A program made the translations under genes and the position numbers. This document shows positions 21,623 to 32,074 of a stretch of 64,000 nt of DNA, one piece after another; positions within the stretch are counted from its first letter, which is position 1, and every line of letters starts with the position of its first letter. The stretch is from NCBI GenBank assembly GCA_944548615.1, contig OX155963.1, positions 24,051,711-24,115,710 on the forward strand, written 5' to 3'. The notes below the pieces were generated by a model. It ran no database searches, had not been told where the DNA came from, and worked only from the letters and a program-made list of their open reading frames with translations. This stretch comes from Micropterix aruncella. Lineage: Eukaryota > Arthropoda > Insecta > Lepidoptera > Micropterigidae.

Positions 21623-22871
21623 ATTCCATACCTCAACGCTTTTCTGTTTGCGGTTTTTGCTCTTTCTAAATCGGTTTTTTTGTGTTTTCGACCGGTTTGC
21701 AACCCTGTAGTATATAAACGCAAAACGCCAAGGGAGTAAATCACATTCGACTCTATCACTGCTAACGATCCGTCACGCAGTTAGTCACAGACAGACGACA
21801 CTCGAAAGTATTAAAGTGTCATTTGTCCCCCAAAATTCAGCGTCTATTGTTGAGAAACGTCCGAACTAAGCTTGTTTTGAGTGATCTTCCTGCGCCGCGC
21901 TGAAAGTATGACCCCCCCCCCCCCGCCTCACCCTCTAGTCACAACTTCGTGACATCGTCAAAAGATAAAACAAGTTTTATTATCACTCCTGGCAAAGTTT
22001 CAAGGAGACTCTGAGGTTTGTGGTTTATTTGTCGGCGGTTGCTCGTTGAAATTGGGGATGTGTTATTTTTCTTTCTAAATTATATTGTCTATTCTTTTCA
22101 AAGTCACATTTTGCACAACATCACTTTTTTTTGATGGAGGTACTAAAAACCATCCCGCATTTGATTTCAATCGAAAACAGCGTAAAAGTCGGGTCATTGA
22201 TGGTACAAATGCCACCTCAATTTTTGAGTCATTCACAACTCCTGAGTTTTAGAAAACTAATTTCATTTTATTATTTTAACGTCTAACCTTATCTAATCCA
22301 CGCTATAATCAAAATATATCAAGTAAATATATTAAAAGGAATAAAAAACACGACTACAAATATAATATATTATATTTACTTGATAATTCGCGTCCCATAC
22401 ATACTTATACTTACGCGTCCCGTACATTTTTGCCAATCCTTATAGATAAAATCTCTAAAAATGGCAATAAAATGATCTTTTCGCTTCTGAAAATTTGTTC
22501 ATAAGCCGCATCTCCCGCATGTTTTAGAGCTGATTCCTTTAAAAAATAAAGAAACAAATTTTAATGATCCCTTCGTTCAGATTGTAGATCATTAATTTTA
22601 ATTTCTCTTCAATTAGGTAATGGTAGAGGGGGATTACGTAGAGTCTTCTCATCTGATAACGTTATCACTTTCTCAAGGGGTCGGGTATGCCTCGTCTTTC
22701 CTAATTTATTTCTTGCAGGGATATATAAATTGATTTATCTGGAGTTTTAATAACTTCACAGTTCGGTGAAGGTTTTTAGTCTCATTAAGCTAATAAGTAC
22801 TAGAGGCATTTGGCCAATAATTAAGTCGAAGGCGATATAACAAGCTGTATTTGACCTCTCAAGGTCATGTA
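21623..22871. other. No gene recognised; C tract at 21912-21924
   Basis: A possible TATATAAACG box lies at about 21711, but I see no linked coding sequence or LTR pair. The rest is AT-rich. Confidence 0.4.
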
Positions 22872-23412
22872 GGTACGCACTTATATTATCATATTTATTT
22901 CGGGACTATCCATTGGTAAAGATACAATGTTGCGAAACAAAGTTTTGAAACATTGAATCTACTTCTATCGCATTGTTTCTGAAACATTGCCTGTGCGCCC
23001 GGTGGCTATCCGGGAACAAAGCGAAACAATCCGTTGCGCAACAATTGTTTATCGGTGTGTACGTTGTTTCGCAGTGTTTCGCAACATTGAGATAGTGTAT
23101 ATGGCGTATTCGAGCATGTAATTGTACGCACTTCTATCCCTATATTTATTTCGAGAAAATTTTAATAGATATTTACGCTACGTATCAATTGGTAAACATT
23201 TGTTGCGCAGCTGTGTTTCGCAACAATAAATCTACGTGTTTTGCAGTATTTCTGAAAAATAGCGTTATGCATCGCTAATATGTTATGCATCATGTTGCAT
23301 TGGGCCCGGTGGCTAGCCAACAATCAATTGTGCAACAATTGTTTATCGAATGTGTACGTTGTTTCGCAGTGTTCCGCAACATGGAAGTAGTGTAGATGGC
23401 GTATTCGAGTTA
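22872..23412. repeat. Diverged tandem duplication with self-complementary core
   Basis: Unit 1 is 22872-23124 and unit 2 is 23125-23412. Shared in order: GTACGCACTT, TATTTATTTCG, CAATTGGTAAA-like, GCCCGGTGGCTA, TGCGCAACAATTGTTTATCG, TGTGTACGTTGTTTCGCAG, TGTTTCGCAACAT and ATGGCGTATTCGAG. The core is full of TTGCGCAA / TGTTTCGCAACA strings that can pair with each other. Could be a dimer of a foldback element. Confidence 0.7.
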
Positions 23413-23959
23413 ATAGAAATGCACTAAACAAAATTAATGCTTCAAATCAAGACCGAAAAAAAAGTACGAAAGGGAAGATATTTCTATCGTCTTGAAAATT
23501 GCCCAAAAAGAGGTATAGTAAAATTTCATATTTCGCGGTCAATTCGCAAAAGAGGAAAAGACATGTATAGGGATGACAAAAAAATAATTGTTATTCTGAT
23601 GATCAAGTTTATAACAATATTATGTTGTTAATATTGCTATAAACGAACGTTTTATAACACGATTAAAATGTTATTTTGTTATCTACATGCTCTGCTACTC
23701 AAGTTATAATAAGGTCGCAGCCACAAGAACGAAGACAAGCCTTGGCTTACAATCCTTTATAAGCCAAGGCTTACAAAGGAGAATGCTATTATTTGTATGA
23801 GCGCTAGTCTCACCAGCTAATAAGCTTGAGAGTGGCATATATATTTATGCATATTTTAGTTATATTTAAAAAAAAAGTGATGGGATTTGACACCCGCCGC
23901 TTGGGTTGATTGCAGCCTTTCCTTGCTTCGTCTCGCATCTCTGACGTGATTTACCAATT
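23413..23959. other. No gene recognised
   Basis: A 64-residue basic frame at 23437-23631 resembles no family I know. AAGCCTTGGCTTACAA and its near-complement TTATAAGCCAAGGC (23732-23775) form a small inverted repeat. Confidence 0.4.
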
Positions 23960-25680
23960 ATTATATGGAAAAATTATTATGGATTTTTTATATTTGACGA
24001 TTATTTGAGTTTTGGACTAGATTAAAACACAAATTTTACACATTTTACAAAATTTAGTAACATAATTCAGTCACATAATTTCATTCATAAGTTTAGCAAC
24101 GTTTTAGTACTTTGTTTGTCCACCCTTGGCTTGAATTAAAGATTTTACACGGTGTGGCATATTCTCTACCAAAATTTGGCATAAAGTTTCAATTTTTTCA
24201 GAGTGAAACTATAACTGTATTAATCTCTCGATCAACTGTGTTTTTGTTGTGATCGGAATTTCATGAATTTCATTTTCAATGAATCGATTGGGTTCATGTC
24301 TTGGGAGTTTCCTGCCCATGGGAGCACATCGATCTTGTTTTGGGAAAACCATTCCTTTACTTTCTTGGAGGTATGGCATGGTGCCGAGTCCTGCTGGAAA
24401 ATCCAGGAGCCTGAGCCATACCGCTCTCTTACTTAGGCAGAAGTCGACTTTCCAGTACTTTAATATACTTTTCCTGATTCATGGTACCATCTACAATGTG
24501 TAAACGGCTGGTACCATGAACAGAAAATGCACCCCATACCATGATATTTTGGAGAAATTTTATGGTTTTCTTAAAACATTCTGGCAAAAACTCTTCCCCA
24601 GGCCGACAACGTACAGTTTTTACTCTATCATATAAAACGGCTATTGTAGACTCATTAGAAAACATAACCGGAAATAAAAGTAACCAAGTGAGAATGAGAC
24701 ATACTTTTAAAGTACAATTTGTTCTTGAAATACAATTGTATTAGTGAGGTTTATTGACATGGTTATGGAGAATCATCCAAGTTAATAAATGTAAAAGTGA
24801 TTATTTTACTGGCAATGATTTAAATGCATATTGATTTATAATAAAATAGTATTCACCTTCTGCCAATCATTAACAGTCCATGTTTCATCCTGCTTTGCCC
24901 ACGCAAGCCTTGTTTTTTTCATGTTTTCTGTGAGTATTGACTTTTTCCTTGGACGTTAAGCTCGCAAACCATAATCGATAAGCCTGTTATTTACCGTTTT
25001 CCTACTCACAGAGATCGTTTTCCTACTTCAGATTTATATGCACGATGCTCTTCTGTCTTCAAGAGCAATTTTTCTAATTCTTCTGTCCAATCTGAGAGTA
25101 GGTTGCTTCTTTCTTACACAGTTTCCAACCCCTTGAGATGCAATATCTTGGCCGGTTTCAACTTTATTTTTTATTGCACTAACTACTTGCGTGGATATAT
25201 TTAATTTCTTAGCAATTTATTTTTGTTTTAAGGATAAATTGTCCAATAAAAATTTAATTTGTCCCACTTTACGGGGACTCAAATCACTAATTTTAGCCAT
25301 CGTAAATATCGTTAAAAAAAAGTTAAATAATGTCTGGTAGCAAGCTAAACTTTATGAAAATACGTAAAAGAATATTCTAAAATATAAAAATAACCCTAAA
25401 ACTTCTGAATAAATGACAGCAATACGTTTGAACTGCACGTGGTCAAATGATGTGAAAAGTCTAAATGGGCATAATGCACTTGTGACAAGTAAAAATTAGT
25501 GTTGCCATCGTTGAAATGATTTAAAATACTGCCATTTGTGAGAAATGTGATACACAATGAATCTCCAATAAAAATAATAACAATAAAAGTGTATTCTAGT
25601 TGTTAAAATTCTAAAATATATTGAATATCTTGTAAAATTGTCATTGTTTTAAAAAATCCATAATAATTTTTCCAGTACTG
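23960..25680 (-). mobile_element. Tc1-like transposon, inactivated
   Basis: About 1.7 kb. A 25-bp perfect inverted repeat pairs 23966-23990 with 25650-25674 (core TGGAAAAATTATTATGG). The right end finishes CCAGTACTG followed by TA; inverted this is CAGTACTGG, matching the CAGT start of Tc1 elements. The left outermost bases are degraded. The length and terminal structure fit Tc1. Confidence 0.85.
24245..25300 (-). pseudogene. Tc1-like transposase pseudogene (DD34E type)
   Basis: Starts on the minus strand at the ATG complementary to 25298-25300 (MAKISDLSPRKVGQIK), with helix-turn-helix sequence LNISTQVVSAIKNKVETGQD. A TAA interrupts it at about codon 28, and frameshifts follow after EDRRAS. 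The catalytic core is readable: FSNEST near 24655 has N where the first catalytic D is expected. Then come NIMVWGAFSVHGTSRLHIVD, FQQDSAPCHTSKKVKEW with the second D, and GNSQDMNPIDSLK with D replacing the expected E exactly 34 residues on. Two catalytic residues are therefore altered. An unaligned segment of about 180 bp (24673-24855) separates the parts. Non-functional. Confidence 0.85.
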
Positions 25681-25924
25681 TAGTTGCAACCAACCACTAT
25701 CAATTTTTTTTTTATTTTTTTAAAAATTTATTCAAAGAAAAAGATACTTTTTTTTAAATATTACAATCTCGCCAAACTGGTATACAGTTTGTTGGCAAGA
25801 CAAACTCTTACACTACACTAGTCTTATACTTCATAATCTATTGCCGTATATAACTCTTTACCCACAGCGAATTAAGAAGTGCTGTCATATAAATAATTAT
25901 AATACATAAAAAGGTCTTTCATAT
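25681..25924. other. No gene recognised
   Basis: TTTATTCAAAGAAAAAGATA resembles a LINE 3' tail on the minus strand but is unassigned. Confidence 0.4.
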
Positions 25925-25952
25925 AATAATAATAATAATAATAAACTCTTTA

Positions 25953-26650
25953 TCTTCTTATATATAAAAATGAATCGCCGTGCGTTAGTCTCGCAAGATC
26001 TCGAAAATGACTCGACCGATTTGAATTATTTTTTTTTGTTTTGTTTGCCCTGTTCAGGGGTGGTTTAAAAAAAATATTTAGGAAAAATTAAAAGAAACAA
26101 TTGAAAATCGAAAATATCGAAATTTGTCATTTTGGGAAATGGGCCACTTTCAATAGATGGCGTTCGCGGCGATCCTATTGTTTGACAGGTGCGCCATCCA
26201 TAACTGTTATTCATTCCGTGCAATTGTGTAAAATTTCAAAAACTCGAAAAGTCGAAAAGTCGAAAAAGTCGAGAAAGTCAAGAGTCAAAAAAGTCAAAAA
26301 AGTCGAAAACGTCGAAAAAGTCGGAGAAGTCGAAAAAGTCGAAAAAGTCGGAAAAGTCGAAAAAGTCAAAAAAGTCCAAAAGTCCGAAAAGTCAAAAAAT
26401 GCAAAAAAGTGGAAAGTCGGAAAAGTCGAAAAGCATTTATATTTCATCATGTAAATTAAACACATTGAATTTATTTTAATTACAAACGACTTTCATTTAA
26501 TCACCAAACGAAACCCAAACCGTACGTGATTCGTCCATATTATAGATTTCAATGAACTGGATTTGGAAGGTTGATTAGGATCAATAAAAGCTTATGAAGA
26601 GTTACAATTAAATCAATTTTAGGTGGCACGAAGTTCACCGGGTCATCTAG
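25953..26650 (+). mobile_element. Helitron, non-autonomous, with 9-bp minisatellite
   Basis: Starts TCTTCTTATATATAAAAATG after an A and ends GGGTCATCTAG before a T. GGTGGCACGAAGTTCACC just before the end forms the 3' hairpin (GGTG/CACC). Contains CTCGACCGATTTGAATTA, a hallmark of this lepidopteran Helitron family. No Rep/helicase gene. A reverse copy lies at 44934-45548. Confidence 0.85.
26237..26437 (+). repeat. GTCGAAAAA minisatellite inside Helitron
   Basis: About 20 degenerate tandem copies of a 9-bp unit (GTCGAAAAA), with occasional 6- and 12-bp spacings. Because the period is a multiple of three, it stays open in one frame as a lysine/valine/glutamate repeat (KVEKVEK) and on the other strand as a serine/threonine/phenylalanine repeat. 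I regard both frames as by-products. Confidence 0.85.
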
Positions 26651-26859
26651 TTTTAAATAAAAAGGGCGAGCTTATTGCCTTGCGGCAATGCCTATTAGCT
26701 AAGAAAATCATATGACATATGGTTTATTTGTTATTGGAGAGTGGACCCAAATAGTGACATTATCCTTTGCGTCAATGGTATAGAAATTCAAAGTCATTGA
26801 TTCGAGCAGCTTTTTTACAAGCTTTTATTTACCTTGCAATATTTGTTAAAATGTTTAGG

Positions 26860-26985
26860 TCAAATCTTGAAAGCTGAATTAAAACCACTTCCTCTTATCC
26901 TATGAAGTTGACATTATACATGTTTGTTCAGTTTCGATGACGTTGCATTTCTTAGGATAATTAAAATAGATTGTCTACCTTGGTA
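26860..26985 (+). repeat. Family G fragment
   Basis: GTTCAGTTTCGATGACGTTG and CATTTCTTAGGATAATTA parallel the pre-minisatellite part of 21049-21622 (GGTTCAATTCCGATGACAAT). Short and diverged. Confidence 0.45.
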
Positions 26986-27820
26986 CAGGCGGCAGCCTAG
27001 TTAGGTTAAGACTTTTGTTTATTGAATGTACTCATAATTTGAACTCAATAAATAATTTGAAATTTGATATTAACGCATATCAGAATCGATAGTTAGTCTA
27101 GAAAAGTCAGTTTTACTAAGGTATCTTTCTCCGCCTCGTCTGGCTATGTGACCGAGAACCAGCAGCGGTGTAGTAATCAAACTACAATCCCACTTGACTA
27201 ATCACTAGTCTGAACGCGCCGCGCTTATAGACTCACAAATATCCCAAGTCTCCCGAATTAATCCATTTCCCACGTCATTCAAAAGAAGACAAATTGAATT
27301 CGAATTAATTAATGCTGTCTGAATTGAATTCCAAGCCACTACACGCGTCGACCGCAAAATTCTTGCAAATTCCGAAATTACATTTACATACATTAGGTAC
27401 ATCGCCGTATAACTCCTACCGAAAGATACGTTTCGGTAATTTCAATTTTGCTCGAAAAGTTATTCCATGTATTTTTAAATGGATTCTGTGAGCCTGGGAA
27501 GAAAGTCAATGCTTACGCAATATCGTTTACATTTTATTTCGCTATGCGGGAAGGTGCTGTGATCGTATAAATACGAATTTGAGATTTGTGTGGATCTGAA
27601 TCTGATCTCTTGAGGCCCAACTAACCCGTAAAATTATACTAATTATATTTACAATATACACTCAGGAGCTATGAATCCGGGTCTCTAACATATACCTTAA
27701 TATCTCGGAAACTATTATTATAATGCTAGCTTATTAAATAATTACGACATTATTTTTATTTTTTTAATTTATTTATTTCGTAATTTACAGTTACATACAG
27801 TAAATTGACGTATACAATTA
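26986..27820. other. No gene recognised
   Basis: Unassigned; a T-rich TTTATTTATTTCG segment near 27765 may be a retroposon tail. Confidence 0.4.
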
Positions 27821-28277
27821 CAACTTGGGTTGTCGACTACAGCGGGCGAGCCCGTCGCCTCAGGAAGTTTTAACGATTAGTCGTTCTATCTCCATGGAGT
27901 AAGCGCAGAAGACTCGAGGACAAAACAGTCCACCGTCTAGCTACGCCACAAGCCCGTCAGAGGCCAATGCCTTAACCGCGAGATAGCCAGGAATGTTACC
28001 CGGCGGGCCGACACTCACGCCCTTACTTCCAATTGTGACCAGATTACTCCGGTCTCTCGATTGGTTACGAGTTCGAGGTCGCTTGCGCGGTCCTCTCCCT
28101 TACGAAGCGGTGAAACGGTGTTACCGAATCTATCGCGGACCACAGAGCACTTTGCCCGGCTGTTCACCCAGGATCGGATGGCCGCTGGTCATTTCAAGAG
28201 CAGTCGCCGTAAGGTCCGCGACCACCCCCGCTCTATAGGAAACAGTACTGCTTCCAGACTCCCCCGACTGTTTGACC
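27821..28277 (-). mobile_element. GC-rich SINE-like element, reverse copy, 5' truncated
   Basis: Starts on the plus strand as CAACTTGGGTTGTCGACTAC, the complement of the family's 3' end, and runs back through TATCGCGGACC and CGGATGGCCGCTGGTCATTT to CAGACTCCCCCGACTG. The first ~200 bp of the element are missing. Orientation switches at about 28277. Confidence 0.75.
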
Positions 28278-28502
28278 GGAGAAATCTGGTCACAATTGGT
28301 AGTTAGGGCGCGAGTGCCGCCCGCTAGGTAACATACCTGGCTACTCGCGGTAAGGCGTTGGTCTCTAACGGGTTGTGGCGTAGCTAGTCGTCGGATTTGT
28401 TATGTCCAAAGTCTTCTACGCTCACTGCACGGTCGATAGAACGATGAATCGTTAAAACGTCCTGCGGTGACGGGTTCGCCCGTTGTGGTTGACATCTCAA
28501 TA
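28278..28502 (+). mobile_element. GC-rich SINE-like element, 3' part
   Basis: GACCGGAGAAATCTGGTCAC, GGTAAGGCGTTGGTCTC, TCTTCTACGCTCACTGCAC, then ACGGGTTCGCCCGT and GTTGACAT. It runs directly into the next unit. Confidence 0.75.
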
Positions 28503-29155
28503 TGTTAGTCAGAGTTTGGGAGCTAACGGGCCCATGATGAGGTGGCCACGATGAGCCATGTGTTCAGGGTCGGTCACACTCACGGGTCAACACCCATCCG
28601 ATGGCCTCCACGCATGGGGTGCGAACCTGGGTAGGACACTGGGTCAACCAGTCTCCCCTGGGAATCAAACCTCTGGCGCTCCTGGACGGTCTGCGCACCG
28701 AGCGGCGCAAGCCAATCGATTGTGCTCTCCGACTAACAGTCGGGGGAGTCTGGGAACTGTATTGTTTCCTATAGAGCGGGGGTGGTTGCCTACCTTACGG
28801 CGACTGCTCTTGAAATGACCATTGGCCATCCGATCCCGGTTGAGAGTCGGGCAAAGGACGCTTTGGTCCGCGATAGATTCGGTGTACACCGTTTCACCGC
28901 TTCTAAAGGGAGAGGACCGCGCAAGCGACCTCGAACTCGGAACCAATCGAGAGACCGGAGAAATCTGGTCACAATTGGAAGCAAGGGCGCGAGTGTCGGC
29001 CCGCCAGGTAACATTACTGGCTATCTCGCGGTAAAGGCGTTGGTCTCTTGCGGGTTGTGGCGTAGCTAGACGTCGGATTTATAATGTCCAAAGTCTTCTA
29101 CGCTCACTACACGGTCGATAGAACGATGAATCGTTTGCTGCCCTCACCTATCGCC
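28503..29155 (+). mobile_element. GC-rich SINE-like element, near full length
   Basis: Begins GTTAGTCAGAGTTTGGGAGC and passes through all blocks to GATAGAACGATGAATCGTTT. It matches the nested copy 3061-3726 closely. After ATCGTTT it departs from the family consensus (GCTGCCCTCACC). Confidence 0.8.
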
Positions 29156-29167
29156 TTGAAACTCTTA

Positions 29168-29400
29168 ACTGTTAGTCAGAGTCGGGAGCTAATGGGCCCA
29201 TGCTGGGTTGGCCACGAAGACCTATTCTGTTCAGGGTCGGTCACACTCACGAGCCAACACCCATCCGACGGCCTCCACGCACGAGGTGCGAACCTGGGTA
29301 GGACTCTGGCCCTGGTCAGTTTCCCCTGGGAATCAAACCTCTGGTGCTCCTGGACGGTCTGCGCACCATGCGGCGCAAGACAATCGATTGTGCACTGAAT
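29168..29400 (+). mobile_element. GC-rich SINE-like element, 3'-truncated unit
   Basis: Starts GTTAGTCAGAGTCGGGAGCT about 667 bp downstream of the same point in the previous unit. It ends after CAATCGATTGTGCACTG. Head-to-tail arrangement. Confidence 0.75.
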
Positions 29401-29472
29401 GTTATTAATGTCCGATAATTTTATTACAGATGTTATGGCCTACTTTTGAACTACAATTTGTTTAATCGCTTA

Positions 29473-30231
29473 TCTATACTAATATTATAAAGAGGTAAAG
29501 TTTATGACGTTGTAGGAAGTAATCTCTGGATCTACTGAACCGATTTTGAAAATTGTTTTACCAATAGAAAGCCACGTTATTTGTGAGTGTTATAGGCTAT
29601 ATATCAATCCGAAAAATGAAAAGACTTTTTTGTGGTAGTCGGATTTGCAAAGTAAGTCGGAGAAAAAACGGTCGTACGAAAACGTTTCTGACTAACGCTG
29701 CCTTAACGATGAGAGATATATGATTAAGTTCTAGAGAAAATTTGTAGAGCTTGATAATGCCTACAAAAAATTCAGCGACAGCATATGTCTAAATTTTGTA
29801 TTAAAGTCACAAAAAGTAGTTTTTTTATTTTTAAAAAATAATTTTAATAATTTTAATCAAAATTTAGGTCATGTTTATTGGTCATATTATCAACAATTAT
29901 GAATTCATATCAAAATAAGTAAATTTATCGTCTCAAGTGTTTAAAACAAAAGACTTTTCCCTCTTACTGCATATAATTTCCCTTTTACTTCTAAAATGGT
30001 TAAAGAGATAAGACACTCACAAATAAGACACTCACAAGAAGACACTCACAAATAACGGTAATATAGTCAAATTGGCATGCAAATACGTACATACGTATTC
30101 AGTAAAAATATAACCCTTCTTTTGGCAGTCAGGAAATAAATCATAGCGCTCAGTATCAACCGAACCACACTCATAATTTAATCACAGGTAAAAAGTTTTA
30201 CCGCCCAACGAAGTGGGCACGGGTTAGCTAG
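29473..30231 (+). mobile_element. Helitron, non-autonomous (TCTATACTAATATTATAAAG family)
   Basis: 759 bp. Preceded by A, begins TCTATACTAATATTATAAAG, ends GGGTTAGCTAG before T. The 3' hairpin GCCCAACGAAGTGGGC lies 11-12 nt before the terminal CTAG. GTGAGTGT / ACTCACAAATAAG phrases are repeated internally. No coding frame. Copies: 38115, 50260 (minus), 15595 and 63890 fragments. Confidence 0.9.
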
Positions 30232-30235
30232 TTAA

Positions 30236-30965
30236 CTATAATAAGCGATTATGGGGGTAACCTGGTTTAGGCGGCCAAAAAAAACGTGTTTTTCATGATT
30301 TATTTGTTTTAACCTTAAGTTGAAATCTGACCATGAATCTTTTATATCAGTTTGATTAGCATCTGAAAGATAAAAGTATATATTGTAATAGTAAAATAAA
30401 CTATTTTTGAGATATTGAATTGCAAATGTTTCTACCGCTGCAGAAATTGCGGTATCAGCTTGCGCCGGTAACAGCGAGCGTAATTTTGCCTGAAACAAAC
30501 AAATTAACTAAGATATTAATTATCACATATGTATTTTGGAGATGTACTAGAAAAAATAGGTCAAAGTTTTAATTTTTATAATTTTTCAACGATTTAAAAA
30601 ATAAAATTGATTTTTGCCCCAATTTTTGTATTTAACTAGTAAAAAAAATACATAAAAACATTTTTTTTCCAATTTTTTTAGAATTATATAGAAGAGAATT
30701 AAATAATCTTTTTTTTTTGGGACAACTCGATCCGTCGAGTAGTTTACTTTATCACCGGCGCAAAACTATAAAATATGGTTTTGAGAACAACGCGTTTTCT
30801 TTAAAGAAAAGAAGTAAGTTTTTTTACACTTACAGCAATCTAAGACTATCAGCTATTCCAGAGGTAAAAGATTCACGAATGGATTTCAACTTCAGGTTAA
30901 AAAAAACACGAGAATCATTTTTTTTTGCCGACTTAACCAAGCTCCGAAACAAATTTGATTAATGG
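30236..30965. repeat. Foldback element, family E, copy 1
   Basis: The left arm (30240-30500: GGCGGCCAAAAAAAACGTG, AACCTTAAGTTGAAATCTGA) is mirrored by the right arm (reverse complement of 30717-30962: GGCAAAAAAAAATGATTC, AACCTGAAGTTGAAATCCAT). The AT-rich centre (30500-30716) is the loop. The arms are diverged (roughly 60-70% by eye). Confidence 0.6.
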
Positions 30966-31315
30966 GCGATATAACTGCACTTCGGGGATATATTCAAATG
31001 TGCTTAAAAAAGCTTTCATATGTATAATCAGTACAATAAAAAAGGGGGGCCCAAATACTGTTGAGCGGTAGTGTATATATTTAATACATTGTTTTCCTGA
31101 TTGCCGCTCGGTTTCCGATTTATAGATGCCGGCTTCGGCCGTGGTTTCAGTGCAGCGAGTGAGATTTTGAAATGAAGCCATTTCCGTCTTTCTGTTTGCG
31201 GTTTAGCCACCGACCCATACGAGGCGCTGCCGGGGCTGTTTTCGTGTAGGTGGATGGTGTTGCTTTAGCGGTCTATACGCTCCTCAATCAAATATTTGCA
31301 ACGCTGGGTGCACAC
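30966..31315. other. No gene recognised
   Basis: Unassigned; CTTTCTGTTTGCGGTTT here recurs near 21640. Confidence 0.4.
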
Positions 31316-31555
31316 TGCTGTTTTGGCACACTGGCAATTGGGAGTAAGGGCGTGAGTGTCGGCCCGCCAAGTAACATTCCTGGCTATCTCGCGGTTAAGG
31401 CGTTGGCCTCTTACGGGTTTGTGACGTAGCTAGATGGTGGATTGTTTTTGTCTCAAGTCTTCTACGTTCACTCCAGGGAGATAGAACGACTAATCGTTAA
31501 AACTTCCTGAGGTGACGGGCTCGCCCGTTGTAGTCGACAACCCAAGTTGCTCCGG
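31316..31555 (+). mobile_element. GC-rich SINE-like element, 3' part
   Basis: GGCGTGAGTGTCGGCCCGCC, TCGCGGTTAAGGCGTTGGCC, GATAGAACGACTAATCG, then ACGGGCTCGCCCGT and GTAGTCGACAACCCAAGTTG. This is a well preserved example of the family 3' end. Confidence 0.8.
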
Positions 31556-31815
31556 ATCCGTGTCACTTGGGGTCGAGTCAACTCACGGTTAAACTCCTAT
31601 CCGGTAGCATCCTCGAAGACGGACTACATGGAAAGGATTCTGTGAATCCTGTCTCGGCTGTGTCATGGATAGGTGGATCGGATCCTTTGGGGAAATATTT
31701 CGGCCACTGCTGGGCGGCTTGCGAATCGTGCGGCGTTAGCTGTGCGCCCGGTCCCGGCGACAACCGGGGGAGAAGAAGGAAGGGACTTGAAACGGACTGA
31801 TACACTTCCTGTTAG
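31556..31815 (+). mobile_element. GC-rich SINE-like element, 5' part, diverged subtype
   Basis: GTCACTTGGGGTCGAGTCAA, CTCCTATCCGGTAGCATCCT and GGCGGCTTGCGAATCGTGCG correspond to the family's 5' block with many substitutions. Confidence 0.6.
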
Positions 31816-32070
31816 TAAATGGAATCGTGCAGTTTGGGTCATAAAGATACAATTCGTTCTAGGATCGGCCTAACACACGAGTCAACTCCTCCTATTCAGC
31901 AGTCTCCCCGAGTGAGGGACTACCCCAGGAATGACAGGCGTCTCAGGCCTCACGGCTGGTGGATTGGTCTCCCTGGGGGGATTGCCTTCCGGCGCCACTG
32001 GACGGTTTGCGCATCGTACAGCGTCTGCCACTCCATTGTGCATTCTTGGCGCGGCCTCTACCTGATGTGG
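31816..32070 (+). mobile_element. GC-rich SINE-like element, 5' part, same subtype as 2567 copy
   Basis: GTGCAGTTTGGGTCATAAAG, CTCCTATTCAGCAGTCTCC and CACTGGACGGTTTGCGCATC match the start of the 2567-3969 copy. Confidence 0.7.
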
Positions 32071-32074
32071 TTCA

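Larger units (their letters stand above)
25925..26720 (-). mobile_element. LINE L1a 3' tail, split by a Helitron
   Basis: AATAATAATAATAAACTCTT (25930 region) before the Helitron and GGGCGAGCTTATTGCCTTGC (26667 region) after it join to match the uninterrupted sequence at 58160-58240 (ATAATAAAACGCTTTAT, then GGCGAGCTTATTGCCTGC). The Helitron at 25953-26650 sits exactly between. Confidence 0.7.

Noticed and set aside
21705..21760. TATATAAACG box and nearby initiator-like TCACATTCG, a possible LTR or gene promoter
   Set aside because: No second LTR, primer-binding site or downstream coding sequence found; a single TATA string in AT-rich DNA is weak.
26101..26454. 117-codon frame with lysine-valine-glutamate repeats
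   Set aside because: Produced by a 9-bp minisatellite inside a Helitron; the opposite strand is equally open, and the same occurs at 45111-45371.
27993..29408. Nine overlapping open frames, some repeating the same peptide (e.g. MVPSSRSLARSSP)
   Set aside because: The repeated peptides come from repeated DNA on both strands, not from selection on protein. Substitutions do not favour third positions in any way I can see.
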